In this document: piece by piece, positions 1-9,086 of the stretch
How positions within the stretch are numbered: position 1 is the first letter of the stretch
Layout of the letters: each line of letters begins with the position of its first letter
Assembly: GCF_008632075.1 (NCBI RefSeq)
Contig: NZ_VWVM01000013.1
Coordinates: 80,175-144,174 of the forward strand
DNA: 64,000 nucleotides
Direction of reading: 5' to 3'
Origin: Candidatus Pantoea gossypiicola
GTDB lineage: Bacteria > Pseudomonadota > Gammaproteobacteria > Enterobacterales > Enterobacteriaceae
The notes under the pieces: generated by a model
The model's database searches: none
What the model was told of the DNA's origin: nothing
Seen by the model: the letters and a program-made list of their open reading frames with translations, nothing else
Translations under genes and position numbers: made by a program

Positions 1-320
1 CCTCTGCGTGAAAAAAAAAGAAAAAACTGAATAAGGGATCGTAGCCTAAAAATTAACTTAAAAAAATTCCGCCTAATACTTGACGGAATAGGTGACACCT
101 GCGCAAATTAAATAAATGATAATAAACATAAAGTTAAAATATCAGCTCATTTATTATGCGCGACTTCTGAAATAATTTGTTTCACTTGAAAATAATTTTA
201 TCTATGACAGGATAAAATGATTATTGCGCACAGTAAGACCCGGGATTCAATTTATTTTTTTTAGATAGAACAAATGTAAGGGAAGCTATATTATGCGGCG
301 GCACACACCTGGAGTTAATG
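1..320. other. AT-rich gene-free leader
   Basis: No credible coding region is seen on either strand. The stretch is strongly AT-rich and ends in the ribosome binding site of the first gene. It presumably carries the promoter of the AraC-type regulator, but no hexamer pair stands out enough to call. Confidence 0.4.
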
Positions 321-1154
321 ATGAATAGCTTTACGCGTGACTTAGTCATCTGGATTGAAAACAACCTTGAAAGAAAAGTATTACTGGAGGATGTTTCCGT
401 AAAGGCCGGATACAGCAAATGGTTTCTGCAGCGGTTGTTCAGGGCTGAAACCGGCCTTGCGCTGGCCTCATACATTCGCTACCGAAAACTTTCCCGGGCG
501 GCAATTTTACTGAAAATGACCAGTCTGCCCGTGACGGAAATAACTTACAGGCTGGGATTCAGTACGCAACAGGCATTTACCCGTACTTTCAAACAACATT
601 TCGGTCAGGCCCCTGGTCGTTACAGAGAAGCGGCTCTGTGGAGTTTTGAAGGGCTCCTGCCTGAATTAACCGGCGAAAAGCCTGATTTGCCGCACCCGCA
701 GCTCGTCATGACCCGTCTGAAGTCATTGCAGGGGATCAATCTGGGTTATACCTGCACCGGCTCTGAGCTGGAGAACATAGACTTCCATACTGAACAGCGC
801 CGAAATTTACTGCATAAAGCCAGAGAAAAAATGGAAGGACATTTTCCGGCTTATGTCGCTGAAACTTATGGACCCGCGCCTGGTAATTCAGAAAGGATTA
901 AATTTAGCCTGACCTTTGATTCAGGTCTTCAACAGAGCGATCCCACTCAGGAAGGCTCTGCTGCATTTCTGCGTTTTCCGTTCCACGGCACGCCTGACCA
1001 ACTGACAGCAATGAAGGTAAATATTTACAGGCACATTATGCCATTCAGGCGTGAATCTCGCAGAGCGGGGCATGATTTTTTCATACGCGAAAACAAGGCA
1101 GTACCAGCTGATTGTGCTCCTGTCCTGGAGGGCTTCTATTACATACCTGTATAA
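321..1154 (+). CDS. Rob-like AraC/XylS family transcriptional regulator
   Basis: This is a DNA-binding regulator with the Rob layout: an N-terminal AraC double helix-turn-helix (residues about 5-105, with the second-HTH signature ITYRLGFSTQQAFTRTFKQHFG) followed by a C-terminal effector-binding-like half. At 277 aa it is close to Rob (289 aa), unlike the HTH-only MarA and SoxS. Two ATGs lie side by side at 318 and 321; GGAG at 311-314 gives better spacing to 321. It stands alone in front of an MFS pseudogene. By family, MarA/Rob proteins activate efflux and stress genes; the target here is unknown. Confidence 0.82.
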   Translation: MNSFTRDLVIWIENNLERKVLLEDVSVKAGYSKWFLQRLFRAETGLALASYIRYRKLSRAAILLKMTSLPVTEITYRLGFSTQQAFTRTFKQHFGQAPGRYREAALWSFEGLLPELTGEKPDLPHPQLVMTRLKSLQGINLGYTCTGSELENIDFHTEQRRNLLHKAREKMEGHFPAYVAETYGPAPGNSERIKFSLTFDSGLQQSDPTQEGSAAFLRFPFHGTPDQLTAMKVNIYRHIMPFRRESRRAGHDFFIRENKAVPADCAPVLEGFYYIPV

Positions 1155-1203
1155 GTCATCTCCAACGACCAGATTCTTTAACATTCTATACTTTTCAACA
1201 TTT

Positions 1204-1229
1204 TGTCCGCTTTTCGCTCATAGCGGACA
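1204..1229. repeat. TGTCCGCT hairpin repeat, copy 1
   Basis: An inverted repeat has arms TGTCCGCT (1204-1211) and AGCGGACA (1222-1229) around a 10-nt loop. The same arms recur at 54186-54213, and single arms are seen near 1244 and 7232. It sits just after the AraC-type gene and may act as a transcript end, although no T-run follows. Confidence 0.5.
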
Positions 1230-1331
1230 TTACGCTGGATAGCGTCCGCTTTTTGCCAGAAACAGAAGTTATGCTTGCCTGCTTAAAAAGGCGCAACTTG
1301 AGTTTCGTCCTGAGAACCGTAGTTTGTTAAG

Positions 1332-1350
1332 AAAAATGATTCTCATTAAC
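1332..1350 (+). promoter_or_regulatory. Fur box
   Basis: The 19-mer matches the Fur consensus (GATAATGATAATCATTATC) at 14 of 19 positions, with core ATGAT-TC-TCATT. It lies 52 bp upstream of the MFS start, where an iron-repressed promoter would be. This suggests the transporter was once iron regulated, for example for siderophore export. Confidence 0.6.
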
Positions 1351-1402
1351 ATGTAACGTGATGTGATGTTTAATAGCGCTTTTCTTTTTCAAAGGATGTG
1401 AA

Positions 1403-2592
1403 ATGAGTGTTCGATTTTCAACATTGCGGCGTATTCCCGGTGGAGTCTGGATTATTGGTTTTGTCAGTCTTTTGATGGATGTTTCATCTGAAATGATCCA
1501 CAGCCTACTTCCGCTTTTCATGGCAACTGCTTTAGGCACTCCGGTAGTCATCATTGGCCTTATTGAAGGACTGGCTGAAGCAACAGCTTTGTGTGTCAAA
1601 GTTTTTTCGGGCGTTATCAGCGATTACATTGGCAAACTTAAAGGGTTGCAATTCTTGGATATGGTCTGGGTGCGCTCAGCAAGCCGCTGTTTGCACTGGC
1701 CTCCACATCTGGAATGATATTCAGTGCGCGCATGATTGATCGTGTAGGATAAAGAATAAGGGGTGCACCCCGGGACGCTCTTGTTGCCGACGTTACACCA
1801 CCCGAAATCAGAGGGGCGGTTTATGGCCTGCGCCAGACGCTGGACACTATGGGAGGATTTCTCGGACCGCTGCTAGCAGTGGGGCTAATGCTATTATGGA
1901 GTAATGATTTTCGCGCTGTTTACTGGGTGGCGGTCGTGCCGGCAATTCTGGCCGTTGCCCTGTTATTCTTTGGATTACATGAACCTCGCACACATGTAGT
2001 AAAAGCAACAACAAACCCAGTAAAAAAAGAAAATCTGAAAAGGCTGGGCGTACATTGTTGGTGGGTAATAGGGCTGGGCGGGGTCTTTACCCTCGCCAGG
2101 TTTAGTGAGGCCTTCCTGGTTCTGAGAGCACAGGAGGTCAATATCCCTCTTGCTCTCATTCCTCTCGTAATGGTCGCCATGAATATTGTCTTTTCTTTTA
2201 CAGCTTACCCGTTTGGACGCTTATCCGACAGGAGCAGTCACAGGCGATTGCTGCAAATGGGCCTCGTTGTGCTCATTATGGCAGATTTAGTGCTTGCTCT
2301 GAGTGATACCTGGGTAGGGATCATAATTGGCGTAGCATTATGGGGTGTACATATGGGAATGACTCAGGGCCTGCTTAACACCATGATCGCTCGTACTGCA
2401 CCAGCAGACCTTCGCGGAACAGCGTTTGGATTTTTCAGTTTGTTAAGTGGCATGGGATTGCTTATAGCAAGTCTGGGGGCAGGACTTTTATGGGATATAT
2501 GGGGTTCTGCCTCTACATTTTTTGCAGGCGCGGTGATCTGTGTCATTACGTTACTTCTGAATCAGTTTGTACCTGAAAAGCAGAGTAATTAA
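1403..2592 (+). pseudogene. MFS transporter, frameshifted and with a nonsense codon
   Basis: The first 84 codons (from ATG 1403, behind AAGGA) encode the start of an MFS permease. A one-base loss near 1655-1657 shifts the frame: after GLQFL the expected GYGLGALSKPLFALAS continues in the next frame. That second frame then carries TAA at 1750-1752 where related proteins have Lys in VGKGIRG, and is open from there to 2592 (MGGFLGPLLAVGL onward, several membrane segments). Two independent lesions make sequencing error unlikely. The intact gene would give about 395 aa. A Fur box precedes it. The substrate cannot be told from sequence. Confidence 0.8.
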
Positions 2593-2723
2593 TCTGTTTC
2601 TGCGACGTTCTGAACATACCGGTTAAACCTAATTACCCTGCTAAAAATGACTCTGTGTTACTGAAGAGGGTTTACTCTCTGTCCGTTTCTCGCTCTTTGC
2701 AGACACTATGTCCATCAGAAATT

Positions 2724-2750
2724 GCCTGTATCAGGAGTTAAGATACAGGC
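2724..2750. terminator. Hairpin upstream of the DUF4440-like gene
   Basis: A 9-bp perfect stem, GCCTGTATC (2724-2732) with its complement (2742-2750), surrounds a 9-nt loop. No T-tract follows, so Rho-independent function is uncertain. It separates the MFS pseudogene from the next gene. Confidence 0.35.
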
Positions 2751-2802
2751 GCACTGTTATGATCATTAAAACATCCGCCATAATTATTCGAGGATAAGCA
2801 GA

Positions 2803-3168
2803 ATGCTTCTGGAAAAGCTCAGATTGCTTGAGTGCAGCCTTCATAGTGACAGACGAAGCGATCGGGCGTGGCTTGAGTTGATTCTTCATCCTGAGTTCCG
2901 GGAAATCAGCCGGTCAGGAGTGACTGTCAGCCGATCAGAGACCATTACGGCGCTGCTAAGTGAGAAGGCCGCACCCTTTATTCTCAGCAGTGATTTCCGG
3001 CTCACGGAGATGGGCTGCGGTTGTGCCCTGCTTCACTATCGGACGTTTTACGCTGATGGCAGTCATGCTGCATTACGTTCCTCTTACTGGATTTGTTCAG
3101 ATGAAGGCCAGTGGATGCTGTTTTTTCACCAGGGAACGCCAGCGGCAGGCACAAAGGTTCAGGGATGA
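2803..3168 (+). CDS. DUF4440 / NTF2-like small protein
   Basis: This 121-aa protein resembles the DUF4440 group of NTF2-like (SnoaL-type) cone-fold proteins. An N-terminal helix (ending WLELILHPEFREISRSG) is followed by alternating strands (ALLHYRTFYADG, RSSYWICSDEGQWMLFFHQGT). The FHQGTP ending is typical of the DUF4440 proteins I recall. There is no signal peptide or membrane segment. The role of such proteins is usually unknown. The next gene on the same strand starts 31 bp downstream, so the two are probably co-transcribed. Confidence 0.65.
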   Translation: MLLEKLRLLECSLHSDRRSDRAWLELILHPEFREISRSGVTVSRSETITALLSEKAAPFILSSDFRLTEMGCGCALLHYRTFYADGSHAALRSSYWICSDEGQWMLFFHQGTPAAGTKVQG

Positions 3169-3199
3169 GTTGTATACTCAGGGCTGAGGAGGTGTTTTG

Positions 3200-3712
3200 A
3201 TGCGGACGGTTATAGTTGTGCCATACGATGATAAATGGCCTGAGATGTTTGAAACGGAAAGTTTACTGATAAAGTCACTGCTCGGTGGAGTGGCTAAAAA
3301 TATCCATCACATTGGCAGCACATCCGTCCCTGGTCTCTCAGCAAAGCCCATTATCGACATCTTGCTGGAAGTCTCCGACATCAATGAACTGGATAGATAC
3401 AATCGTGCAATGGCCCACGCCGGTTATGTTGCCCGCGGTGAGAACAGGATGTCAGGACGCAGATATTTCATCAAGGGTGGCGATCAGCGTAGTCATCAGG
3501 TGCATGCCTTTGCTAGTGGCGATATGCAGGTACTAAGACATCTTGTCTTCCGCGATTATTTACGAAAAAACACAACCATCGCAGGGTTATATGCTGAGCT
3601 GAAGCATTCAGCAGCACGACTCAGCAGGAACGATGCTCATCGCTACAGCGCGCTCAAAGCGAACTTTATAGCGCATCATTTACGTCTGGCCCATGCTGAG
3701 TCAGAACAATAA
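3200..3712 (+). CDS. GrpB family protein (UPF0157)
   Basis: This 170-aa protein carries the GrpB/UPF0157 signature HHIGSTSVPGLSAKPIIDI at about residues 35-53, preceded by YDDKWPEMF. The fold belongs to the nucleotidyltransferase-like superfamily; activity is generally not established. ATG 3200 is chosen because GAGGAGG (3186-3192) sits 7 nt upstream; an in-frame TTG one codon earlier is less likely. It probably shares a transcript with the DUF4440-like gene. Confidence 0.85.
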   Translation: MRTVIVVPYDDKWPEMFETESLLIKSLLGGVAKNIHHIGSTSVPGLSAKPIIDILLEVSDINELDRYNRAMAHAGYVARGENRMSGRRYFIKGGDQRSHQVHAFASGDMQVLRHLVFRDYLRKNTTIAGLYAELKHSAARLSRNDAHRYSALKANFIAHHLRLAHAESEQ

Positions 3713-3903
3713 GGAATGAGTTCATTGCGGGATGTCCTGTCCTCTTTTAGCCTTCAGCAGACCTCGCCCAGCTAATATGTTCGCTTTACGCCAGAATCGC
3801 AGTACGCCAGCCGCGCAGTGAATTGAGATTTTTCGCCGGGAATGCTTGAATTCACAGTTGATTTAGTCACCGCTAAAATCGTGAAATTTTATCAATGGGG
3901 TGA

Positions 3904-4326
3904 CTACTGTTCATCTGTGTCGTTATCTGCTTCAGGAGAATAACCCCGATAAACGCATGCCAGCTTATGTCCGTCAGGATCGCGCAGATAGGCAACATAA
4001 AAGTCGGGGCCATATGTGGTTCGTGTGCCTGGATCTCCTTCATTCTCTCCACCCGCAAGAAGGCCAGCTGCATGAAAGCGTCTGACAAGCTCGGCGTTAT
4101 CTGCACTGAATGCGAACATCGTTCCGTTTCCAGCCGTCGCGGTATATCCGTCAAAGGGAGGGCAAATACAAAAGCTGAACCCCTCATCCGGATTATCATC
4201 ATCTCCCCACATTGCCCAGCCCTCTGTCCAGGCTGGCTGTCGCGAATAGCCGAGGACGTTAAAAATAGCGTCATAAAAGTCCACGGATCGCTGAAGGTCA
4301 TTTGTACCAGTCGTGATATACGTCAG
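3904..4326 (-). CDS. VOC (glyoxalase/bleomycin-resistance) family protein
   Basis: This is a 140-aa single VOC module. It begins MLTYITTGTNDLQRSVDFYDAIF, the usual first beta-alpha unit, and ends with the paired motif YVAYLRDPDGHKLACVYRG, in which conserved residues help coordinate a metal in this family. It is probably a dienelactone/glyoxalase-type or resistance-type enzyme, with unknown substrate. ATG 4326 is preferred over an upstream in-frame ATG (4359) because GAGAGG lies about 8 nt before it. It converges with the GrpB gene. Confidence 0.82.
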   Translation of the reverse strand: MTYITTGTNDLQRSVDFYDAIFNVLGYSRQPAWTEGWAMWGDDDNPDEGFSFCICPPFDGYTATAGNGTMFAFSADNAELVRRFHAAGLLAGGENEGDPGTRTTYGPDFYVAYLRDPDGHKLACVYRGYSPEADNDTDEQ

Positions 4327-4717
4327 CATTTGATTACAACCTCTCGCTGTTTGTCTCAACAGATATTATACCGTTCACAGCAGCAATAAATATTTACCTG
4401 ATGCACCAGTTTCCGCTTCAAATCATCGCACCGGCTATCAAAAGCACCTTATTAAGGGCGGCAGCGGGCATGCCCTCCTTTAATCAATAAGTGACTTTGC
4501 TGACGGTAACGTCCTCTGCTGTAGAACCACAACTGATGTCCACTTCCTGATCAAATCAAACGTAACCGCTGGCATCATGCTCCAGGCAGAAAAGCCCGCG
4601 GTGTAAACACAGCTATTCAGCCACATTTTTCCCTTACTCAAACCTGGCAATATCCGCACTGTGGCGTCTTCTTAACATTCTGATACCTCTGTCCTATGGG
4701 AAAAATCACAGGAAATT
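4327..4717. other. Gene-free stretch upstream of cheZ
   Basis: No coding region is recognised in about 390 bp. It holds the promoter of the VOC gene at its left edge and abuts the sigma-28 promoter at its right edge. Confidence 0.4.
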
Positions 4718-4744
4718 TAAAAAACCGCCGGATTCTGCCGATAA
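4718..4744 (+). promoter_or_regulatory. Sigma-28 (FliA) promoter of cheZ
   Basis: TAAA (4718-4721), a spacer of exactly 15 nt, and GCCGATAA (4737-4744) reproduce the enterobacterial flagellar class 3 consensus TAAA-N15-GCCGATAA without mismatch. The cheZ start codon lies 40 nt downstream, giving a short leader. Transcription would therefore follow the flagellar regulon of the host chromosome. Confidence 0.85.
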
Positions 4745-4783
4745 CCTCAGATATCGAAACTCTGTCCGCAGGAAACAATATTT

Positions 4784-5404
4784 ATGTCACCATCCGACAC
4801 TCATAGTAAGCAGCAGGAAATTGGCGAAATCACGGCGCGTGCTGGCTACATCCTGCGGCAGCTTCGCGACAGTCTGCAACAGCTTGGGCTTGATAAAACC
4901 ATTGCCGATGTGGCGGGAAGTATCCCGAACGCCCGTGAAAGGCTGGGTTATGTGGTCACTATGACCCGTGAAGCCGCAGAGGGCGTCATCAATAGCGTGG
5001 AGATCACGCAGCCTCTGCAAACCGAACTGGGCGAAAAAGCGGAGAAGCTCACTCAACGCTGGGATGCCACTTCCGGGAATCCGTCGGACAAAGAACAGGA
5101 TCAGGCATTAGCTGCTGATACTGTTGCTTTGCTTAATGAGGTGCCCCGTATCACAGGTCTGACACAACAGCAGTTGCACGCGATTATGATGTCACAGGGC
5201 TTCCAGGATCTCACCGGACAGATAGTCCAGGCGATGATGGCCGTGCTGAATCAGGCTGAGCAGCAACTGATACAGGTCATCCGTGATAACACCGGCTCAC
5301 ATGGCACGACCGAGCGCGCAGCGCCGTCTAAACCCGCTTCCTCATCAGAAACCCCTGCCAGTCAGGATGATGTAGACGACCTGCTGGCCAGTCTGGGAAT
5401 GTAA
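4784..5404 (+). CDS. cheZ: Chemotaxis protein CheZ (CheY-P phosphatase)
   Basis: CheZ dephosphorylates CheY-P to end the tumble signal. This 206-aa protein (E. coli CheZ is 214 aa) has the long helical hairpin, the catalytic segment MMSQGFQDLTGQIVQAMM (Gln in QDLTGQ is the catalytic residue) and, after a Ser/Pro-rich linker, the CheY-binding tail DDVDDLLASLGM. All key elements appear intact. No cheY or other che or flagellar gene is nearby, so it is an orphan or second copy. It has its own sigma-28 promoter and an AGGAAA ribosome binding site. Confidence 0.95.
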   Translation: MSPSDTHSKQQEIGEITARAGYILRQLRDSLQQLGLDKTIADVAGSIPNARERLGYVVTMTREAAEGVINSVEITQPLQTELGEKAEKLTQRWDATSGNPSDKEQDQALAADTVALLNEVPRITGLTQQQLHAIMMSQGFQDLTGQIVQAMMAVLNQAEQQLIQVIRDNTGSHGTTERAAPSKPASSSETPASQDDVDDLLASLGM

Positions 5405-5551
5405 GCAGATATAAAAAAGTAAGGCTGAGAATGGATGATTGAGAAGAGGAAGGTCGGCGGCAAGTCAATCTTACGGAAAGCCATAACCCTCTTCATACTC
5501 AACACCCGCTTTCTGTCATAAAACCGGCAACAGTTTACATCCGGAATGACA

Positions 5552-6277
5552 TTATGCCTGAGCGGCTTTATAACGTTTTTCCAGCTTGTTCAGAAATTCA
5601 AAGAGTACCTGATTCATTTCGCTGTAATCATGCGCCCGAAGTTTTTCCGGCGTGTCAACGAAGCGGTATTCTGCAGCACGGCTCAGATCTTTGTCAGAAT
5701 GCGCGATCAGCAGCTCAACAACATCCGGCGTCATTTCCATATGGCACTGGAACCCAAACACACGGTCTGAATATGAAACGATCTGGCGCGGACAGCCTTC
5801 GCTGAAAGCAATAATTTTTGCTTCCGGAGTAAGACCCGGCATGTCGTTATGCCAGTGGCCGACGTCGAGCGACTTCGCAAAGTGAGAGAACAACGCATCC
5901 CTTCTACCCTCTTCAGTCAGGGTAATCGGGAATTTGCCAATCTCTTTTTCCGGGCTATGGGCGAACGGCGCACCGAGCGCTTCACCGATCAACTGTGATC
6001 CCAGACAGATACCGATCACAGCCTTACCGGCTTTAACAGCGGAGGCAATCAGCGCCTGCTCACCTTTTGAATCGAAGTGCGGGCACGCTTCAGATGTTGT
6101 GGCTGGATCTTGTGGACCGCCCATAACGATTAGTAAATCGATGCCCTGGGCGTCGGCTGGCAACGCATCACCTGCGTATAAGTGTGAGTAAGTCACATCA
6201 TGACCCCGTTTTCTCGCCCATGTTTCATATGCCCCTGGCGCTTCGAAACGTTCATGTACGATAAAGTGTACCCGCAT
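5552..6277 (-). CDS. Class I glutamine amidotransferase-like protein
   Basis: This 241-aa stand-alone GATase1 domain resembles the GMP synthase-like amidotransferases. The nucleophile elbow GICLGSQLIG holds the catalytic Cys at about residue 94, and FGFQCHMEMTP provides the His-x-Glu pair. The oxyanion segment IVMGGPQDP is present. The acceptor is unknown; the family includes gamma-glutamyl hydrolases. AGGAG lies 8 nt before ATG 6277. It converges with cheZ and is divergent from the AraC pseudogene, which might regulate it. Confidence 0.85.
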   Translation of the reverse strand: MRVHFIVHERFEAPGAYETWARKRGHDVTYSHLYAGDALPADAQGIDLLIVMGGPQDPATTSEACPHFDSKGEQALIASAVKAGKAVIGICLGSQLIGEALGAPFAHSPEKEIGKFPITLTEEGRRDALFSHFAKSLDVGHWHNDMPGLTPEAKIIAFSEGCPRQIVSYSDRVFGFQCHMEMTPDVVELLIAHSDKDLSRAAEYRFVDTPEKLRAHDYSEMNQVLFEFLNKLEKRYKAAQA

Positions 6278-6372
6278 TAAGATAGGCTCCTGTTATACCT
6301 GTGATAATCTGGCGATAAACATTCTCCATCCAGTGAGCTCGTACACCGGATGGTTCCGATTTACGTATCATA

Positions 6373-7166
6373 GTGGCAGGGTCTGAATCTGAAATGCCAG
6401 GTAGTATAGATAAAGCGCCAGGACATGAAGACGTTCCTGGCTGGTCTGGCACGGCTATAAGCTATCAACGTGGAGAAACCGATCCTCCCCATCATCATCT
6501 TGAGGTACAGTTGCTCTATGCCACCAGGGGAGTCATGCTGGTTGAAACGGAAAACAACCGATGGGTTATCCGCCCTCAGCGTGCATTGTGGCTGCCGCCT
6601 CTGCAGATCCATAGTTACAATTTGCTGTCTCATACCGATCTGCGGGCTGTCTATTTTAGTTGCAGCCTTATCGCAGAATGCACCAATTTTACGAAGAGTG
6701 ACCAGGTACACGTCATTACGGCGACGCCACTGGTGAAAGAACTGATAGCAGGTTTGTTCAATGAGAACTACAACAGACCGAGTCAGCGCAAGATGGCCCT
6801 GTTGCTTCTGGATTACTCAGCGAAACTCAACCATTAACTACAGCACTTCCAATGCCAAATAATGAGCGCTTATTCTCTGCTGTAAGGGAACTAGTGGTTA
6901 ACCAACGCTGGGAAGCATCGATGAGTGACCTCGCTTTTATAGCGGCGATGTCAGAACGTACCTTTTCGCGATTGTTTATTAAAGATACGGGCTTTAGTTT
7001 CAGAACCTGGAAGCAAAGAGCCAGGATTTATGCTTCGCTGGATCAACTCGCGAATGGTATTCCAGTCAAACAGGTCGCTTACGAGCCTGGCTTTTCATGT
7101 CCTGCGTCCTATACCGCTGCTTTCCGTTCAATTCTGAGTTCAACACCGCGCGATTTTTTGCCTTGA
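6373..7166 (+). pseudogene. Cupin-AraC transcriptional regulator, single frameshift
   Basis: The first frame (GTG 6373 to the stop at 6835-6837) encodes an AraC N-terminal cupin: DPPHHHLEVQLLYATRGVMLVETENNRWVIRPQRALWLPP. The second frame, open to 7166, encodes the C-terminal double HTH (MSERTFSRLFIKDTGFSFRTWKQRAR, then VKQVAYEPGFSCPASYTAAF). Reading the second frame upstream gives GLLSETQPLTTALPMPNNERL, which continues the cupin half with no missing residues, so one base is gained or lost near 6815. Everything else looks intact, so a recent mutation or a base-calling error is possible. It diverges from the amidotransferase gene. Confidence 0.8.
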
Positions 7167-7262
7167 CCGATGAATTTCCCGCAGAACGGTTCAATAAGTA
7201 TGTTGCGTCTATCAGTTCAACTCACAGGCAAAAGCGGACGTTGACTTTTATCTCCTTGAATC

Positions 7263-8621
7263 TTATTTCAGCGCTTCCGCCAGCGTGATAATCCACAACT
7301 CACTGTCTGACTCCGGTTTCTTCAGCGGCCTCAGACCGATGGTCGTGGCAACCGGCTTGTCATCCACCGTAAGCGTCCCCTGCTCCGTCACCCGATAATC
7401 CTTACGCTTCTTACCTTCAACCGGATTCTGCATCACCGCTTTCACGCCAAAGTCATTATCATTGGTGACCGCCAGCGTTTTATCGTCGATCATCGCCAGC
7501 CCTTCAGCTTTCTCCTGCTGCCAGCCGAGCTGACGTAAATCAACCACCCGCTTTTTAGCGGCAAACTTAATGCCGCGCTTCACCAGCGCTTTTTCGTCAT
7601 CGAACTCCGGATATTCACCGGGCTTATCAAATGCTGAAAGCTCGGTAGCGGAGCTGAGATCCACCTTATAGACAAGGTTGCGCATCGCATCGTTTTTGTC
7701 GCTGCCCTGTTCGATCAGCAGGATATGCTGATTGTCGATCGCCACGATATCACCAATCTTTGCGTCACTGTTTTTACTGTAAGCCGCGCTGTCGATCGGG
7801 TATCCATACATTGCAGTTTTCCCGGTCGCCGGATCGAAACTCACCAGGCGGGTAAAGCGCGCCTGCTTTTTGCTTTTCCCGTCGATATCCAGTGTGCTCT
7901 GCACCGCGGCGAGGATACGCCCATCGGGCATGCGGGTGATCCCCTCAAAGCCACGGTTTGGCTGACGCCATTTGAGTATGTTCGGAAGACCGCCTGCGAT
8001 GGATTTCTCCCCTTCGGCGGCCTGCGGCCCGTGAATCGCCAGGATTTTACCGCGCTCATCTACGTTAATCAGGAACGGGCCATACTCATCACACAGCCAG
8101 TATCCGCCCTTGCCATCCGGCGTAACGCCTTCCGTATCCAGACCACGGTTATCGCCCTGCAGCGCTTTCAGCGTATCGCTTAGCGCGACTTCATTGGTTG
8201 AGCCGATGACGCCATCCTGCAACGGCAATCCGTTAACGTTGCCCTTATCGTCATGCAATGGTCGGGCATCTGTGGCCTCGGCTTTTCCATTCTGTACCCG
8301 AATATTCATCAGTAGTGGCGCGAAGCCTGGCGTAACGAATATTTTTGATTCTTTCTTACCCACATCAGGCGAGTCGGCATTGGGCCCGCGATCGGTGACG
8401 GTAACAAAGGTCAGCGCATCTCCCTGCTTACCGTTAAACAGCAAACCAGAGCCGATACCCACCGGCAGACCCTGAGGAAATGCGCTGGCGAAGGCACCGT
8501 TGTAGCTCACGCGCGCTCCTTCGGGGAAACTGACGATGTAGCGTTCGACCTTCGGCTGTGCCGCTAATGTTGATAAAGAGAGTGCGCAACCGACAACCAG
8601 AGAAATCGCTTTTATTTTCAT
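7263..8621 (-). CDS. Secreted esterase-like activity of phytase family protein
   Basis: This 452-aa exported protein begins with a Sec signal (KIKAISLVVGCALSLSTLAA, cut about residue 20). The body is a beta-propeller-like esterase/phytase domain: TVTDRGPNADSP, GLDTEGVTPDGKGGYWLCDEYGPFL and GFEGITRMPDGRILAAVQS are typical. It should act in the periplasm or outside the cell on phosphate esters or similar; the substrate is not evident. Start 8621 is chosen because it places the signal peptide at the N-terminus, whereas the longer frame would add 25 atypical residues. No operon partners are seen. Confidence 0.8.
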   Translation of the reverse strand: MKIKAISLVVGCALSLSTLAAQPKVERYIVSFPEGARVSYNGAFASAFPQGLPVGIGSGLLFNGKQGDALTFVTVTDRGPNADSPDVGKKESKIFVTPGFAPLLMNIRVQNGKAEATDARPLHDDKGNVNGLPLQDGVIGSTNEVALSDTLKALQGDNRGLDTEGVTPDGKGGYWLCDEYGPFLINVDERGKILAIHGPQAAEGEKSIAGGLPNILKWRQPNRGFEGITRMPDGRILAAVQSTLDIDGKSKKQARFTRLVSFDPATGKTAMYGYPIDSAAYSKNSDAKIGDIVAIDNQHILLIEQGSDKNDAMRNLVYKVDLSSATELSAFDKPGEYPEFDDEKALVKRGIKFAAKKRVVDLRQLGWQQEKAEGLAMIDDKTLAVTNDNDFGVKAVMQNPVEGKKRKDYRVTEQGTLTVDDKPVATTIGLRPLKKPESDSELWIITLAEALK

Positions 8622-8936
8622 ATTTTTATATCCGTTAAGGAAAGCCACGAGCCTAAAGAACAAAAATGACAGAAAAATGAAATCACCGGGAAACATTGCA
8701 AGTTAACAGGTTGATTATTCCAACTTTAACAAAGCGGGATTAAGCCGTTTCTGGACAACGGCCAAATGCTTCCCATGTCCGCTGTCTCCCTGTGGTTGGT
8801 ATATCGCTACACGCTGAGCGTGGGAATTACTGATTTTACAGGTGAACAGAACCTGCTGATGGCACGGGTGCTTATATAGCTACGCTAAACCTAGAAAGAC
8901 GCGCGGCAGAATAGTTAGGCGCGTAAGAAATTATTT
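8622..8936. other. Gene-free stretch before the prophage remnant
   Basis: About 315 bp with no recognisable gene. Its left part should hold the promoter of the phytase-like gene (minus strand). The right part is probably eroded prophage sequence that can no longer be recognised. Confidence 0.3.
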
Positions 8937-9086
8937 TCGTTTGATGTCAACATTCTGGCAAATGACCGCTGCGACATCAGCATGGACCTGAAGCTAAGCG
9001 AGCGCGTGACAGTGATGGTTGAGAACGTAAGAGCACATATTGAGGCGGAGCCGGAGGAGGAGTTTTGGATGGTGAGACGTGGCTGA
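8937..9086 (+). pseudogene. P2-like tail completion protein R, C-terminal remnant
   Basis: The reading frame SFDVNILANDRCDISMDLKL, then SERVTVMVENVRAHIEAEPEEEF, resembles the C-terminal half of P2 gpR (FDISISLMLTERTLV...ALHVKNISEP). The N-terminal part is missing. The frame ends at TGA 9084-9086 and overlaps the start of the S-like gene, the same order and overlap as in P2-type phages. Confidence 0.65.
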
